Origin: Roseiarcus sp963770275
GTDB lineage: Bacteria; Pseudomonadota; Alphaproteobacteria; Rhizobiales; Beijerinckiaceae
Direction of reading: 5' to 3'
DNA: 64,000 nucleotides
Assembly (NCBI GenBank): GCA_963770275.1
Contig: CAVYPD010000048.1
Coordinates: forward strand, 75,108 to 139,107
Every line of letters begins with the position of its first letter. Positions within the stretch are counted from its first letter, which is position 1. Shown in pieces: positions 56,551 through 63,716 of this stretch. The notes under the pieces are model-generated. The model did no database searches, was not told the DNA's origin, and worked only from the letters and a program-made list of their open reading frames with translations. Both the position numbers and the translations under genes were made by a program.

Positions 56551-56642
56551 TGGCGCGGGTCCCCCCTCTGGGGTCCCCCCGCGACCGGGGCATGGAGGGG
56601 GGGTCTGTGGCTACCGGAAATGGCCGACGGGGTCACTCACGG
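56551..56642. repeat. G-rich dispersed repeat unit, copy 1
   Basis: Begins with GGCGCGGGTCCCCCCT, contains GCGACCGGGGCATGGAGGGG and ends in a diverged copy of the downstream part seen in copy 3. Directly followed by copy 2. Confidence 0.5.
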
Positions 56643-56663
56643 TTGCCGCTGATTTCGGCGCCG

Positions 56664-56741
56664 ACGACCGGGGCATGGAGGGGGGTCTTTTTGGCCGTCA
56701 GAAATACCCTGACGGGTCCCAGCACACTTGTATTTGTCGCT
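56664..56741. repeat. G-rich dispersed repeat unit, copy 2
   Basis: Starts GACCGGGGCATGGAGGGGGG and continues through GTCTTTTTGGC, CCTGACGGGTCCC and TATTTGTCGCT, which align with the 3' half of copy 3 at 57860-57967. Lacks the GC-rich 5' half. Confidence 0.5.
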
Positions 56742-56772
56742 CCGCCAAATCCTGGGCGCTATCGCGGAACGC

Positions 56773-56798
56773 AAAAGAAAGGCCGCCCAGAGGCGGCC
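56773..56798 (-). terminator. Rho-independent terminator of PEP-CTERM gene 1
   Basis: On the minus strand: GGCCGCC, 4-nt loop, GGCGGCC, then TTTCTTTT. Placed 28 nt after the stop of the PEP-CTERM gene. Stem and tail are the same as in the terminator of the second PEP-CTERM gene at 59702-59727. Confidence 0.85.
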
Positions 56799-56825
56799 CT
56801 TCGTCTTATCAAATTCGTGGTGCGG

Positions 56826-57525
56826 TCAGGCGAGGGCCGAGATCGGTCCCTTGCTTCGCCGAAAGCCCGCGTATCCGAGACCCGCGAAGCCGACCAGCAG
56901 CATGGCCCAGGTCGACGGCTCCGGGACCCCGGCGGTGAACTGCGTCGTCCCTACGCCAGCCAGGACATTGTCGAACTCGAAGGAGTTCGCGGACGAACTC
57001 ACGACCACGCTATCGAAGAAAGGCAGCGCCCCAATCACGACGTAGCCGTTCGAGGCATAGTCCGTCTGGCCGCCATTCGCGAGCATAGGCGGCTGGACGT
57101 CGATACCGCTGATCGTCGCCACGGAGGTGTTCCCGTTGAAGAACTCCAGCAAGTTGTACGTGTCGACCGAACCCCAATAGAGGCCGAAGGCTGTTCTTGA
57201 GGCTGGAAAAGGCGATCTTTTCCGATCCGCCGCCGAGCACCGCCATGTAATTCGTCGTGTCGCCGAAAGGTGTGGCGTAGAGGCCAAGAGAGGGCTGGCC
57301 GCCGTTGTTCATAACGACCCCCGACCCGGAGAAGTTGGCTCCTCCGTCGGAGAACGGGCCAGACGGGGTGGTCTGACTGTAGGTCGTAGCCGTGATGCTA
57401 TTGAAAGTCGCGCCAGAAGTTGGCCCAAGGTTTCCCGGCGACAGGATCGTGATCGACGCGGCGTTTCCCGCGGCGACCGACAATCCAAAGCTAACAGCTG
57501 CTGCAAGCAGCGTGGAAATGCGCAT
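56826..57525 (-). CDS. PEPxxWA-CTERM sorting domain protein 1, frameshifted
   Basis: Secreted protein, anchored or processed through an exosortase system. Signal peptide LLAAAVSFGLSVAAGNAAS; C-terminal signal VPEPSTWAMLLVGFAGLGYA followed by the basic FRRSK, which ends the membrane segment. The middle contains FGLYWGSVDTYN, a string also found in similar form in gene 2 (FDIYWGSIDGNG). The frame changes near 57195; corrected length about 232 aa. No exosortase or glycosyltransferase lies in the window. Own terminator downstream. Confidence 0.85.
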
Positions 57526-57617
57526 AGGTGAAAATCCCCGGAACTCAGCCGCGCCTGATTGCGCGTGAGAAGCGGAAGCCTATGAGGCGCCGCGCGCGAC
57601 GGGTCTTGCTTCTTCCG

Positions 57618-57645
57618 GCCAATTTACTACTTTCTCAGGCCAATC
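57618..57645 (-). repeat. 28-nt dispersed repeat, copy 3 (diverged)
   Basis: Ungapped 28-nt match to copy 1 at about 21 positions, ending in ATTGGC. Located in the non-coding stretch upstream of PEP-CTERM gene 1. Confidence 0.4.
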
Positions 57646-57667
57646 GCTATTCGAGAGCCCGTCCCGT

Positions 57668-57830
57668 TCAGGGACGCGCGCCGTCCTCCTTCTCGCCCCT
57701 CGACACGATCTGCAGCGCGGCGTCCGGCAACGGCCGCTGCAGCCTGAGCGCCACGCTGGTCTTGCCTTCCAGCCACAGGTCGGCCTCCTCATCATCGGAT
57801 TGAACGGCTTGCGTTGAAGTGGCCTTGCTC
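57668..57830 (-). pseudogene. C-terminal remnant of a SRAP (SOS response-associated peptidase)-like gene joined to a recombinase-like remnant
   Basis: Minus-strand frame ending at 57668 reads EADLWLEGKTSVALRLQR, then LPDAALQIVSRGEKEDGARP. This resembles the last about 40 residues of alphaproteobacterial YedK/SRAP proteins, and the catalytic N-terminus is missing. Immediately upstream (57797-57830) is a shortened copy of the motif EQGHFN found in the recombinase-like remnant at 59440-59600. A junction of two decayed genes is the simplest reading. Confidence 0.45.
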
Positions 57831-57859
57831 GGTGTGTGGTTTAGTTTTGGGCGCGAGCA

Positions 57860-57967
57860 TGGCGCGGGTCCCCCCTTCGGGGTCCTCCCCGCGACCGGGG
57901 TATGGAGGGGGGTCTTTTGGCTCTCAGAATGCCTGATAGGGTCCCGGCGCGGATTTATTTGTCGCTG
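57860..57967. repeat. G-rich dispersed repeat unit, copy 3 (most complete)
   Basis: About 108 nt combining the 5' half seen in copy 1 (GGCGCGGGTCCCCCC, GCGACCGGGG) with the 3' half of copy 2 (GGTCTTTTGGC, GGGTCCC, TTATTTGTCGCT). Function unknown. Confidence 0.5.
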
Positions 57968-58002
57968 AATTTTCGCGCGCCTTTGATCGATGCGGGCGTC
58001 TG

Positions 58003-58770
58003 TTATGTGCGAAACCCGCGTTCTCTGGCCTGTTTCGTTTTCAGCATGAGGCGGGCGGCGGTTAATCGTTGGCGAGGGTCATTGCTCTCCAATGCCTTGA
58101 GCAAGGCGGATTGAGCATTGTCGAGGGCCTGCTCCAGGCGTTCGGTTGACCTTGCGCGCCAGACCTGTCCCAGCTCAGGGATGGCGGCCGAGCGTCCTCT
58201 GCGCGGGCGTGAAGGATCGCGGTGAGCTTGAGGCCGCCATCGTTTGGCCTGCTGGCTTGCGAGCTGACTGAGCCTGAGCGTGATCATGCGGCGGCGCATG
58301 CGTTGGGTCAGGCGACGGCTGCGGTAGACGAGCTGCGCCTTGCCGCTCCCAGCTCGTCGGCGCTCCGTTGAGCCTGAGCGGCTTGGTCGTTTCGAGCTTG
58401 GCTGATGATCCGGTCGAGTTGCTGATCGGCGGCTCGCAGACGCTCCTCGCGGCCCATGCCCCATTTGCCGCGATGCCTGATGTTGAGCTTGTCGCAGCAT
58501 CGCCAGCAGAGCGGCCTGTCGTCGATGGAGTAGAGCGTCTGGGCGAGCTTGGCGCAGCCGGGGCAGATGAAGTAGCTCCAGCCGCCGCCGTACTTGAGAT
58601 GCGTGTGGCGCGACGCGCGATGAGCTTGTCCTTGCCGTTCGGGAACGGGATGACGGCGGTTCGCCTCGATGGATCGATGATCCCCATCGCTCTGAAGCGC
58701 GAGACGCGCACGCTGTCGGGAACTCGTCGGTGAAACGGCGACCCGTGGCGTCCGCGCGGCGCTTGCCCAT
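58003..58770 (-). CDS. Conserved hypothetical zinc-ribbon protein, multiply frameshifted
   Basis: Pieces of one protein lie in three frames: MGKRRADATGRRFTDEF at the start (ATG 58770), VSRFRAMGIIDPSRRTAVIP in a second frame, KYGGGWSYFICPGCAKL and RPLCWRCCDKLNIRHRG in a third, then a helical Arg/Gln-rich tail (RLEQALDNAQSALLKALE) to 58003. CPGC and CWRC make a zinc-ribbon-like pair. The overall layout resembles conserved hypothetical proteins of alphaproteobacterial mobile elements (recollection, no search). At least three indels are needed to join it. Confidence 0.6.
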   Translation of the reverse strand: MGKRRADATGRRFTDEFPTACASRASERWGSSIHRGEPPSSRSRTARTSSSRVAPHASQVRRRLELLHLPRLRQARPDALLHRRQAALLAMLRQAQHQASRQMGHGPRGASASRRSATRPDHQPSSKRPSRSGSTERRRAGSGKAQLVYRSRRLTQRMRRRMITLRLSQLASQQAKRWRPQAHRDPSRPRRGRSAAIPELGQVWRARSTERLEQALDNAQSALLKALESNDPRQRLTAARLMLKTKQARERGFRT

Positions 58771-58999
58771 AAGACGTGAGCCTAGCAAGGGCGCGCTGTT
58801 CGCGCGAGAGGCAACCCGCAGGTTCGAATACAGGACCAACGCTGACGTCGGGCCCCGGGCCAACCTCTGAGGGTTCGGCCCTGCCCCCTGCTCACCGGTC
58901 CAGGGACCAGCAGGAATGGGCGGGCGCATAGAGCGTATTATCAGGGCACCCGTATCGTGGGCGAGACGCTCACCGGTCGGCTTTCGCCGAAACTACCGT

Positions 59000-59170
59000 A
59001 TGAAAGCCCTGTTTGCTCCCGTCGTTAGCGCCATAGACTGGGAGGGTCGGGGGACCCCCGCTCTCCGTCACGACAACTGGATGGTTCGGGCTTACGGCTC
59101 AGTCGGCTTGAAAGCCGGGCTTTTGGCCTATATTGCTGTTTCGCAAGGATTAGACGCACGGTTGTCGTAG
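59000..59170 (+). CDS. Possible small protein
   Basis: 56 codons from ATG 59000: KALFAPVVSAIDWEGRG, later GLKAGLLAYIAVSQGLDA. One weakly hydrophobic helix near the C-terminus. No family recognised and no good ribosome binding site; may be chance. Confidence 0.3.
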   Translation: MKALFAPVVSAIDWEGRGTPALRHDNWMVRAYGSVGLKAGLLAYIAVSQGLDARLS

Positions 59171-59439
59171 GTCGAGCGTCCAATGAGCCGGGAGGCGTGG
59201 TAACGCTGTCCCGGCATTTCTTTCATAACGCGCTTCCGCGCTCCTGCCAAACCGATAACATGGGCAACAAACTTGCCATGCTTAGGGCAACAACTGTTGC
59301 CATTGGTGCAACAAGGTTGGCCCATGGACATCTCCATTTCGGTTTAACTGCTACCGTCGTTTGTCTAAGCCGTAGATCAGGTGCGAATACATGTGGGAAA
59401 GGGGCGACCCCAGTGGCGCTGTCGTTCCCGTCCAGCTCG

Positions 59440-59600
59440 CTACTGCGCTCGCCCCGCGAGCATGACCGCGACCAACTTCGGATTGAACGGCTTGCCGCGC
59501 TCGTTGAGGTGGCCTTGCTCGGCCAGCGATGCTGAGATCGCCCGCAGGCTCAGATCGTGTCTAAGCCGAAACCCGATGTTCGTGACGACATGAGCCCCGC
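59440..59600 (-). pseudogene. Remnant of recombinase/resolvase C-terminal-like domain
   Basis: Minus-strand frame without a start codon: NIGFRLRHDLSLRAISASLA, then EQGHLNERGKPFNPKLVAVM, stop at 59440-59442. The LRAIAxxLxxxGHxxxRGKPF pattern is that of the C-terminal helix-turn-helix region of serine-recombinase-like proteins. A related intact frame occurs at 61410-61697. Confidence 0.45.
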
Positions 59601-59701
59601 GCCTTCGGAGGGAGGCGCGGGGCTAGCGCGCTTGCCAACTATCGCGCCACGGCATCATGACGCTAAGCAGGCACAAATGGGGGAGGTGGATCTGGGAACG
59701 C

Positions 59702-59727
59702 AAAAGAAAGGCCGCCCGACGGCGGCC
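59702..59727 (-). terminator. Rho-independent terminator of PEP-CTERM gene 2
   Basis: On the minus strand: GGCCGCC, 4-nt loop, GGCGGCC, then TTTCTTTT, 28 nt after the stop of the gene. Near-identical to the terminator at 56773-56798. Confidence 0.85.
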
Positions 59728-59754
59728 TCTCCAAATCACAAGTTGTCAGTAAGA

Positions 59755-60420
59755 TCAGGCCATCACACGCGGCGTGTTATCCTTTCGACGATGGAACGCC
59801 GCGTAGCCAAGCCCCGCAAATCCGATGAGCATCATCGCCCAAGTCGAAGGCTCCGGCACACCGCTGGTTTGCCTCACCGATGGCCCCGCCATGTCGAACT
59901 CGAATGCGTTCGTGGTGGAGCTTGCGGTAAATGACGTGAACGGGTTGGTGTCCGAGATGCGGAACCACTGATTGTCGAAGGCGCCAAATTGGTCGCCCGC
60001 CCCTGCGGCTAGTCCCATCGAGACGAGGTCATTACCCGTGATCGTATCCGAGCCCACATTCAATACAAGGGAATTGTTGTTGTTGCCGTTGCCGTCGATT
60101 GAGCCCCAGTAGATATCGAAGCTGGTGACGGCGTTCGCAAAAGTAATCGTTGCGCCCCCCACACCCCACAAATAGTGGCTCGCATCCCCTGCTGGCGCTG
60201 CGTTAACGTTTACATTCGTTCCCACCGCAACGTTTCCGTCGGTCGTGAATGTAATCAAGCCCGAACTGGTTGCCGTGGAGCCGCTGGACAAGCCAACCCC
60301 AACGTTGTCGAAGGCCGACCAATTTCCCGGTGAAGCAATCTGGACGATTGAGACGGTCGCGTGCGCGGCGGTCACCGCACCCATAGCGGCGATGGATAGA
60401 CCTAATAGAAGCGATTTCAT
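59755..60420 (-). CDS. PEPxxWA-CTERM sorting domain protein 2
   Basis: 221 aa intact. Signal peptide SLLLGLSIAAMGAVTAAHA; Asn- and Ser-rich central part (GNGNNNNSLVLNVGSDT) typical of these exported proteins; C-terminal VPEPSTWAMMLIGFAGLGYA with basic FHRRK after the membrane segment. The FDIYWGSIDGNG string links it to PEP-CTERM protein 1. ATG 60420 has AGGGAGA upstream; a TTG at 60441 is less likely. About 2.2 kb from its paralogue, on the same strand. Confidence 0.9.
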   Translation of the reverse strand: MKSLLLGLSIAAMGAVTAAHATVSIVQIASPGNWSAFDNVGVGLSSGSTATSSGLITFTTDGNVAVGTNVNVNAAPAGDASHYLWGVGGATITFANAVTSFDIYWGSIDGNGNNNNSLVLNVGSDTITGNDLVSMGLAAGAGDQFGAFDNQWFRISDTNPFTSFTASSTTNAFEFDMAGPSVRQTSGVPEPSTWAMMLIGFAGLGYAAFHRRKDNTPRVMA

Positions 60421-60763
60421 TATGTACGGTTCTCCCTGCAACCACTGAGTTGCTACGAGTTCACGGTGGCTAACATTCCACCTGTTATCAATGGGTGATT
60501 TTACCTAGAGGCCAGTTCAGACCGGAGGAAGTGCCGACCAGCGCCCGGCCTTGTGGAGGCCGGGCCGTTCGTCGCGGACAAGGCGCGAAATCGCAGAAGA
60601 TTGTCCTAAAAAAGCAGGCGCCGACGCTGGGTCCGGCCGCATAATGATGGCCCTGCCGAAGGGCGGAGAAGCCCAACGCCCTCCACTTAATCTCACGAAT
60701 AATTTGTTACTTGCCATCCGACGCCTAAGGCCGTACGTACCATGTAAAAAGTAGGAGGAGGCT

Positions 60764-60844
60764 GTGGTCTCTGTCATGCTTTTCTGGGGCGTCGGTGTCG
60801 CCATCCTCGGCTGGCTCGCCTTCAAAATCGCCGAGCGGATGTGA
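60764..60844 (+). CDS. Tiny single-span membrane protein
   Basis: 26 aa from GTG 60764 (or ATG 60776): VSVMLFWGVGVAILGWLAF, then KIAERM. The ribosome binding site GGAGGAGG ends 2-3 nt before GTG 60764 and sits at ideal distance from ATG 60776, so the shorter form may be the real one. One membrane helix with a basic C-terminal end. Confidence 0.5.
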   Translation: MVSVMLFWGVGVAILGWLAFKIAERM

Positions 60845-60902
60845 GGGAACGGGCGGCGATGGCCGCTCGTCGGGCGGTGAAGTCCGCTACGTAGGATTTT
60901 TG

Positions 60903-61112
60903 ATGACCAGGACAGACGCCGACCAATGCCGCGCCACGGGGATTTGGCCAGTCCGGCCGATGACCCCGTTCGAGCCCCTGCCGCCACCGCGCGCTGCTCG
61001 GCCATCGCGTGCTCGCCGCGCCCTTGAGATCGCATGGGGCCTCATCGTCGCGCTCGTCTTGCTCAGCGCCGCAGGCGGCGTTGCTTACGTGCTAGCCACG
61101 GGACAAACGTGA
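60903..61112 (+). CDS. Small membrane protein
   Basis: 69 aa from ATG 60903. Pro/Arg-rich N-terminus (MTPFEPLPPPRAARPSRARR), then one membrane helix ALEIAWGLIVALVLLSAAGG. No family recognised. Follows the tiny membrane ORF by about 60 nt. Upstream in-frame codons are not protein-like. Confidence 0.45.
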   Translation: MTRTDADQCRATGIWPVRPMTPFEPLPPPRAARPSRARRALEIAWGLIVALVLLSAAGGVAYVLATGQT

Positions 61113-61170
61113 GCGGCACAGGCCGAGCTGCGCCGCCTTCTGCTTAGGGCGTGGCGCGGATGCTGCGCGG

Positions 61171-61380
61171 TTAATTGCGAACGCCCAGCCAAGTGCCTCG
61201 GCGCGGAAAGTCGGCCTGGGATCGAGTAGACGGGCTCTGCGTTTTCGCCACGGGAACCTGGATCGCATATCTCTCGCGGACCGTATTGGCGAAGGCGATA
61301 GCGAACATTCCAAGGGAAAGCGCGAGCAGAAGCTCGCCGATCACGAACGCCGGACTATGATCCAACACAAGGTTCAACAT
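61171..61380 (-). CDS. Small membrane protein
   Basis: 69 aa from ATG 61380, preceded by GAGGTG. One membrane helix (AFVIGELLLALSLGMFAIAF) near the N-terminus and a polar tail. Family unknown. Confidence 0.45.
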   Translation of the reverse strand: MLNLVLDHSPAFVIGELLLALSLGMFAIAFANTVRERYAIQVPVAKTQSPSTRSQADFPRRGTWLGVRN

Positions 61381-61409
61381 CGGCGCGTCTCACACCTCAA
61401 GTAGCCCTC

Positions 61410-61697
61410 ATGGATGGGGAACAGCGGCCGCCGCCAGGGGATAGCGGGCGGCCGCAGCATGAGCCGACACGCTGGCAAGTGGGGGGCAATCGCCAGTCAG
61501 CCTCGACTGAGAGGTGCAATAACCCAAACCTCGCGCTGAGCCTTGCTCAGGAAGGCCAATGTTCTGTTTTTGCGGGCCAGGAGCGGCGGACGCCGACCCT
61601 GCGCGAGATTGCGGACAGGCTCGCTCAAGCCGATCACCTCGCCACGACGGGCAAGCCTTATGCGCCTTCCGTCGTGGCGCGGATGTTGCGCACTTGA
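61410..61697 (+). CDS. Recombinase/resolvase C-terminal-like small protein
   Basis: 95 aa from ATG 61410. The last 35 residues read TLREIADRLAQADHLATTGK then PYAPSVVARML. This matches the LREIAxxLxxxxHLxxxGKPFxPxxV pattern of helix-turn-helix tails in serine-recombinase-like proteins and the remnant at 59440-59600. The N-terminal part is low-complexity and probably not functional. A diverged inverted copy of the 5' part lies at about 63440-63716. Confidence 0.45.
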   Translation: MDGEQRPPPGDSGRPQHEPTRWQVGGNRQSASTERCNNPNLALSLAQEGQCSVFAGQERRTPTLREIADRLAQADHLATTGKPYAPSVVARMLRT

Positions 61698-61962
61698 CCG
61701 GCCGCAGCGACAGAGGGCCGCGCGCGCCCTCAACCCCTTTGTCACACGCGCCTGACCATCAACGTCTCAGCTCTCCGCATCACAAGCTCGTCAAACCGCG
61801 CCTCGCCTCTGTGAGGTCCGCCCTGTGGAGGTTTGCAGAGCGTGGTGCGCTTCTCGGCCCGCGCACCAAGGCTTGACGCGCGGGGCTAGAGCCTTCAGCA
61901 ACCCAAACATCGGCCGCCCGGCACAGCCCTCGATGCAGTAAGGGCGGTACGCCCAGGTTCCA

Positions 61963-62157
61963 TCAGTTAGGCGGCCCCGTCGGTCGTTCGATCAATTTGC
62001 ACAAGACCGACATCAAGAGCCTAAGTTCACGCGATGCGGCCCGGCGTTCCGAGGTCGTTCGGGTTGTATCCCCGACAATCTCAATCAAATGCCCCACGCG
62101 CTGGACAAAAGCCTCGCCAATTACTCGATGATCCAGATTGTCCAGTACGATGTTCAA
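61963..62157 (-). CDS. Possible small hypothetical protein
   Basis: 64 codons from a TTG at 62157 (NIVLDNLDHRVIGEAFVQRV, later RELRLLMSVLCKLIERP). GGAAGG lies about 7 nt upstream. Helical; no family recognised. Lies 3' of the AraC-type gene on the same strand. Confidence 0.35.
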   Translation of the reverse strand: MNIVLDNLDHRVIGEAFVQRVGHLIEIVGDTTRTTSERRAASRELRLLMSVLCKLIERPTGPPN

Positions 62158-62238
62158 AACTGACCTTCCGCGCCTGCGCAACCGCCGGGTTGTAAACCCA
62201 AAATAGGAGCGAAGGGACGGCTCGACCTGATCACGTAG

Positions 62239-62262
62239 GCCAATCTTCTGCCTTTTGAGGCC
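62239..62262 (-). repeat. Dispersed repeat, copy 4 (diverged)
   Basis: Minus strand AAAAGGCAGAAGATTGGC matches copies 1 and 2 in 19 of 24 positions. Here it is inside a 7-bp inverted repeat GTAGGCC/GGCCTAC (62235-62265). Confidence 0.35.
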
Positions 62263-62291
62263 TACGCGGCAGGTTTGCGCCGGACAAGGCT

Positions 62292-63344
62292 TTATCCCGG
62301 CGCGGGAAGCTGCTTCTGATTGCGGGCAGCAGAAGGCGACAGCCCTGTCCAACGTTTGAAGGCGTGGTTAAAGGAGGTCGATCCTTCGTAGCCGAGCAGC
62401 CACGCGATTTGGGAAAGCGATAGGCTCGGCTCCTTGACGTATTGAAGCGCGAGGCTTCGCCGCAATTGATCTACGATCTCCTCGTAGGTCGTGTTTTCGT
62501 CAGCCAATCTCCGCGTGAGGGTTCGCTCGCTATGGCCCAATGTCTTGGCGACCCTGTGTCGGTGAGCCTTGCCGTGGGGCAGCAGCTTTTGCGCCTCGTT
62601 CTCCACTGCGGCTCGTAGCGACCCGGTCGCCGTTCCGCGCTCTTTTGCAGCCTCTTCGCAAATGGGCCGAAGCGTCTCAAGCAAGTGCGGATCTTCGGTG
62701 ACCAGCGGGAGAGCCAGCGTCTCGTTCGAGAATGCGACTTGATCGCCTGATGCGCCAAACTCAACGGGGCAACCAAAGAACGCCTCGAACTCCTTCAGAT
62801 CAGAGTTGCGTGCATGAAGAAAGCTTAAGTGCGTGGGACGGATCTTCCGACCCGCGACCTCTCGCAAAGCCTTAATCGTGACGCCGACGCCAAATTCGGT
62901 AACCTGCTTCGCGGCGTGCCTGGAAAGGCCAATGAAACTGATCTCGGCAATGAGCCCCTCCCGCGTGGGCGCACGTTTGATGCGCACCGCTTCGTTGACG
63001 ATCCGGCTATAGCGCCCAAAGAGCGCCAGCGCCTCGCCTACGTTGCTGGCGGCTGACGTGACATAAAACAACAACCCCGCCTCGCGCGGATTTGCTTCAT
63101 TGGCCAAGTGAAGTCCGAAAGCGCTGTCATCCAGCGCTTCCGCTGCATACTCAAGAAACTTGCCCTGAGATGCAGCTGAGATGCGCTGCTGCCCGACATC
63201 AAAGTCGTGCGCCGAAAAACCGGCGCGTTGCAGCAATGGCGCTATAGCCACATTGTGCGTCCTTAATGCGGTAATCGCGAGCCTCGCGGCTATACCGGTT
63301 ACGGTTGGCAGCGGCCGCCGAACCTGCTCGTCGATCACGTCCAC
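62292..63344 (-). CDS. AraC family transcriptional regulator (OruR/arabinose-binding-domain type)
   Basis: 350 aa intact. The N-terminal about 200 residues are the Arabinose_bd-type effector domain (ALRTHNVAIAPLLQRAGF, then YSRIVNEAVRI). The C-terminal AraC HTH pair follows: HRVAKTLGHSERTLTRRLAD and LSQIAWLLGYEGSTSFNHAF with KRWTG. GTG 63344 has AAAGGGA upstream. Targets are not evident; the nearest genes are small ORFs and repeats. It is flanked by diverged inverted copies of one sequence (61402-61700 and 63440-63716). Confidence 0.9.
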   Translation of the reverse strand: MDVIDEQVRRPLPTVTGIAARLAITALRTHNVAIAPLLQRAGFSAHDFDVGQQRISAASQGKFLEYAAEALDDSAFGLHLANEANPREAGLLFYVTSAASNVGEALALFGRYSRIVNEAVRIKRAPTREGLIAEISFIGLSRHAAKQVTEFGVGVTIKALREVAGRKIRPTHLSFLHARNSDLKEFEAFFGCPVEFGASGDQVAFSNETLALPLVTEDPHLLETLRPICEEAAKERGTATGSLRAAVENEAQKLLPHGKAHRHRVAKTLGHSERTLTRRLADENTTYEEIVDQLRRSLALQYVKEPSLSLSQIAWLLGYEGSTSFNHAFKRWTGLSPSAARNQKQLPAPG

Positions 63345-63439
63345 GGTCCCTTTGCGAAAGCTTGGTGCGATCTAGCAACCGATTGGCACGCAAAGACAAG
63401 ACCCCAGGAATGATGAGCCGGGAAGCTGGCGCTGTCGGC

Positions 63440-63716
63440 GACCAACCGCCGAGGCGTTCAAAATAACGAAGGTCGCAAGTTGCGCGCTGCCGTTTGTACG
63501 AACGCGCCGTTCGTCCGCCAGCCGCTTCAGTAAGCGCCACTTTGGCGCGCAAAAGCAGAAGAATGGCCCATAAACACAAACGCTCGGCGTGCTTTGTTGG
63601 CTAAATGACAGCCTCCAAGTTGAGGCGAATGGCGAATTACGCCGCGTGTCGTCTCAGGCCAGCGGCCGCCGTCTGTCCTCCTACCGGCGGCCGCTGTTCC
63701 CATCCATGAGGGCCAA
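63440..63716 (-). pseudogene. Diverged inverted copy of the 61402-61700 recombinase-like region
   Basis: Read on the minus strand from 63716: CCCTCATGGATGGGAACAGC then GGCCGCCG, matching 61405-61433 with one gap, followed by the second GGCGGCCGC element and CGACACG, and later TTCTGCTTTTGCGCGCC against TTCTGTTTTTGCGGGCC. The frame is broken. Contains a perfect 11-bp inverted repeat (63661-63671 with 63685-63695). Confidence 0.45.

Noticed and set aside
59128..59337. Minus-strand Cys-rich ORF of 69 codons (CCTNGNSCCPKHG)
   Set aside because: No ribosome binding site, overlaps another possible small ORF, and the C-terminal two thirds is not protein-like.
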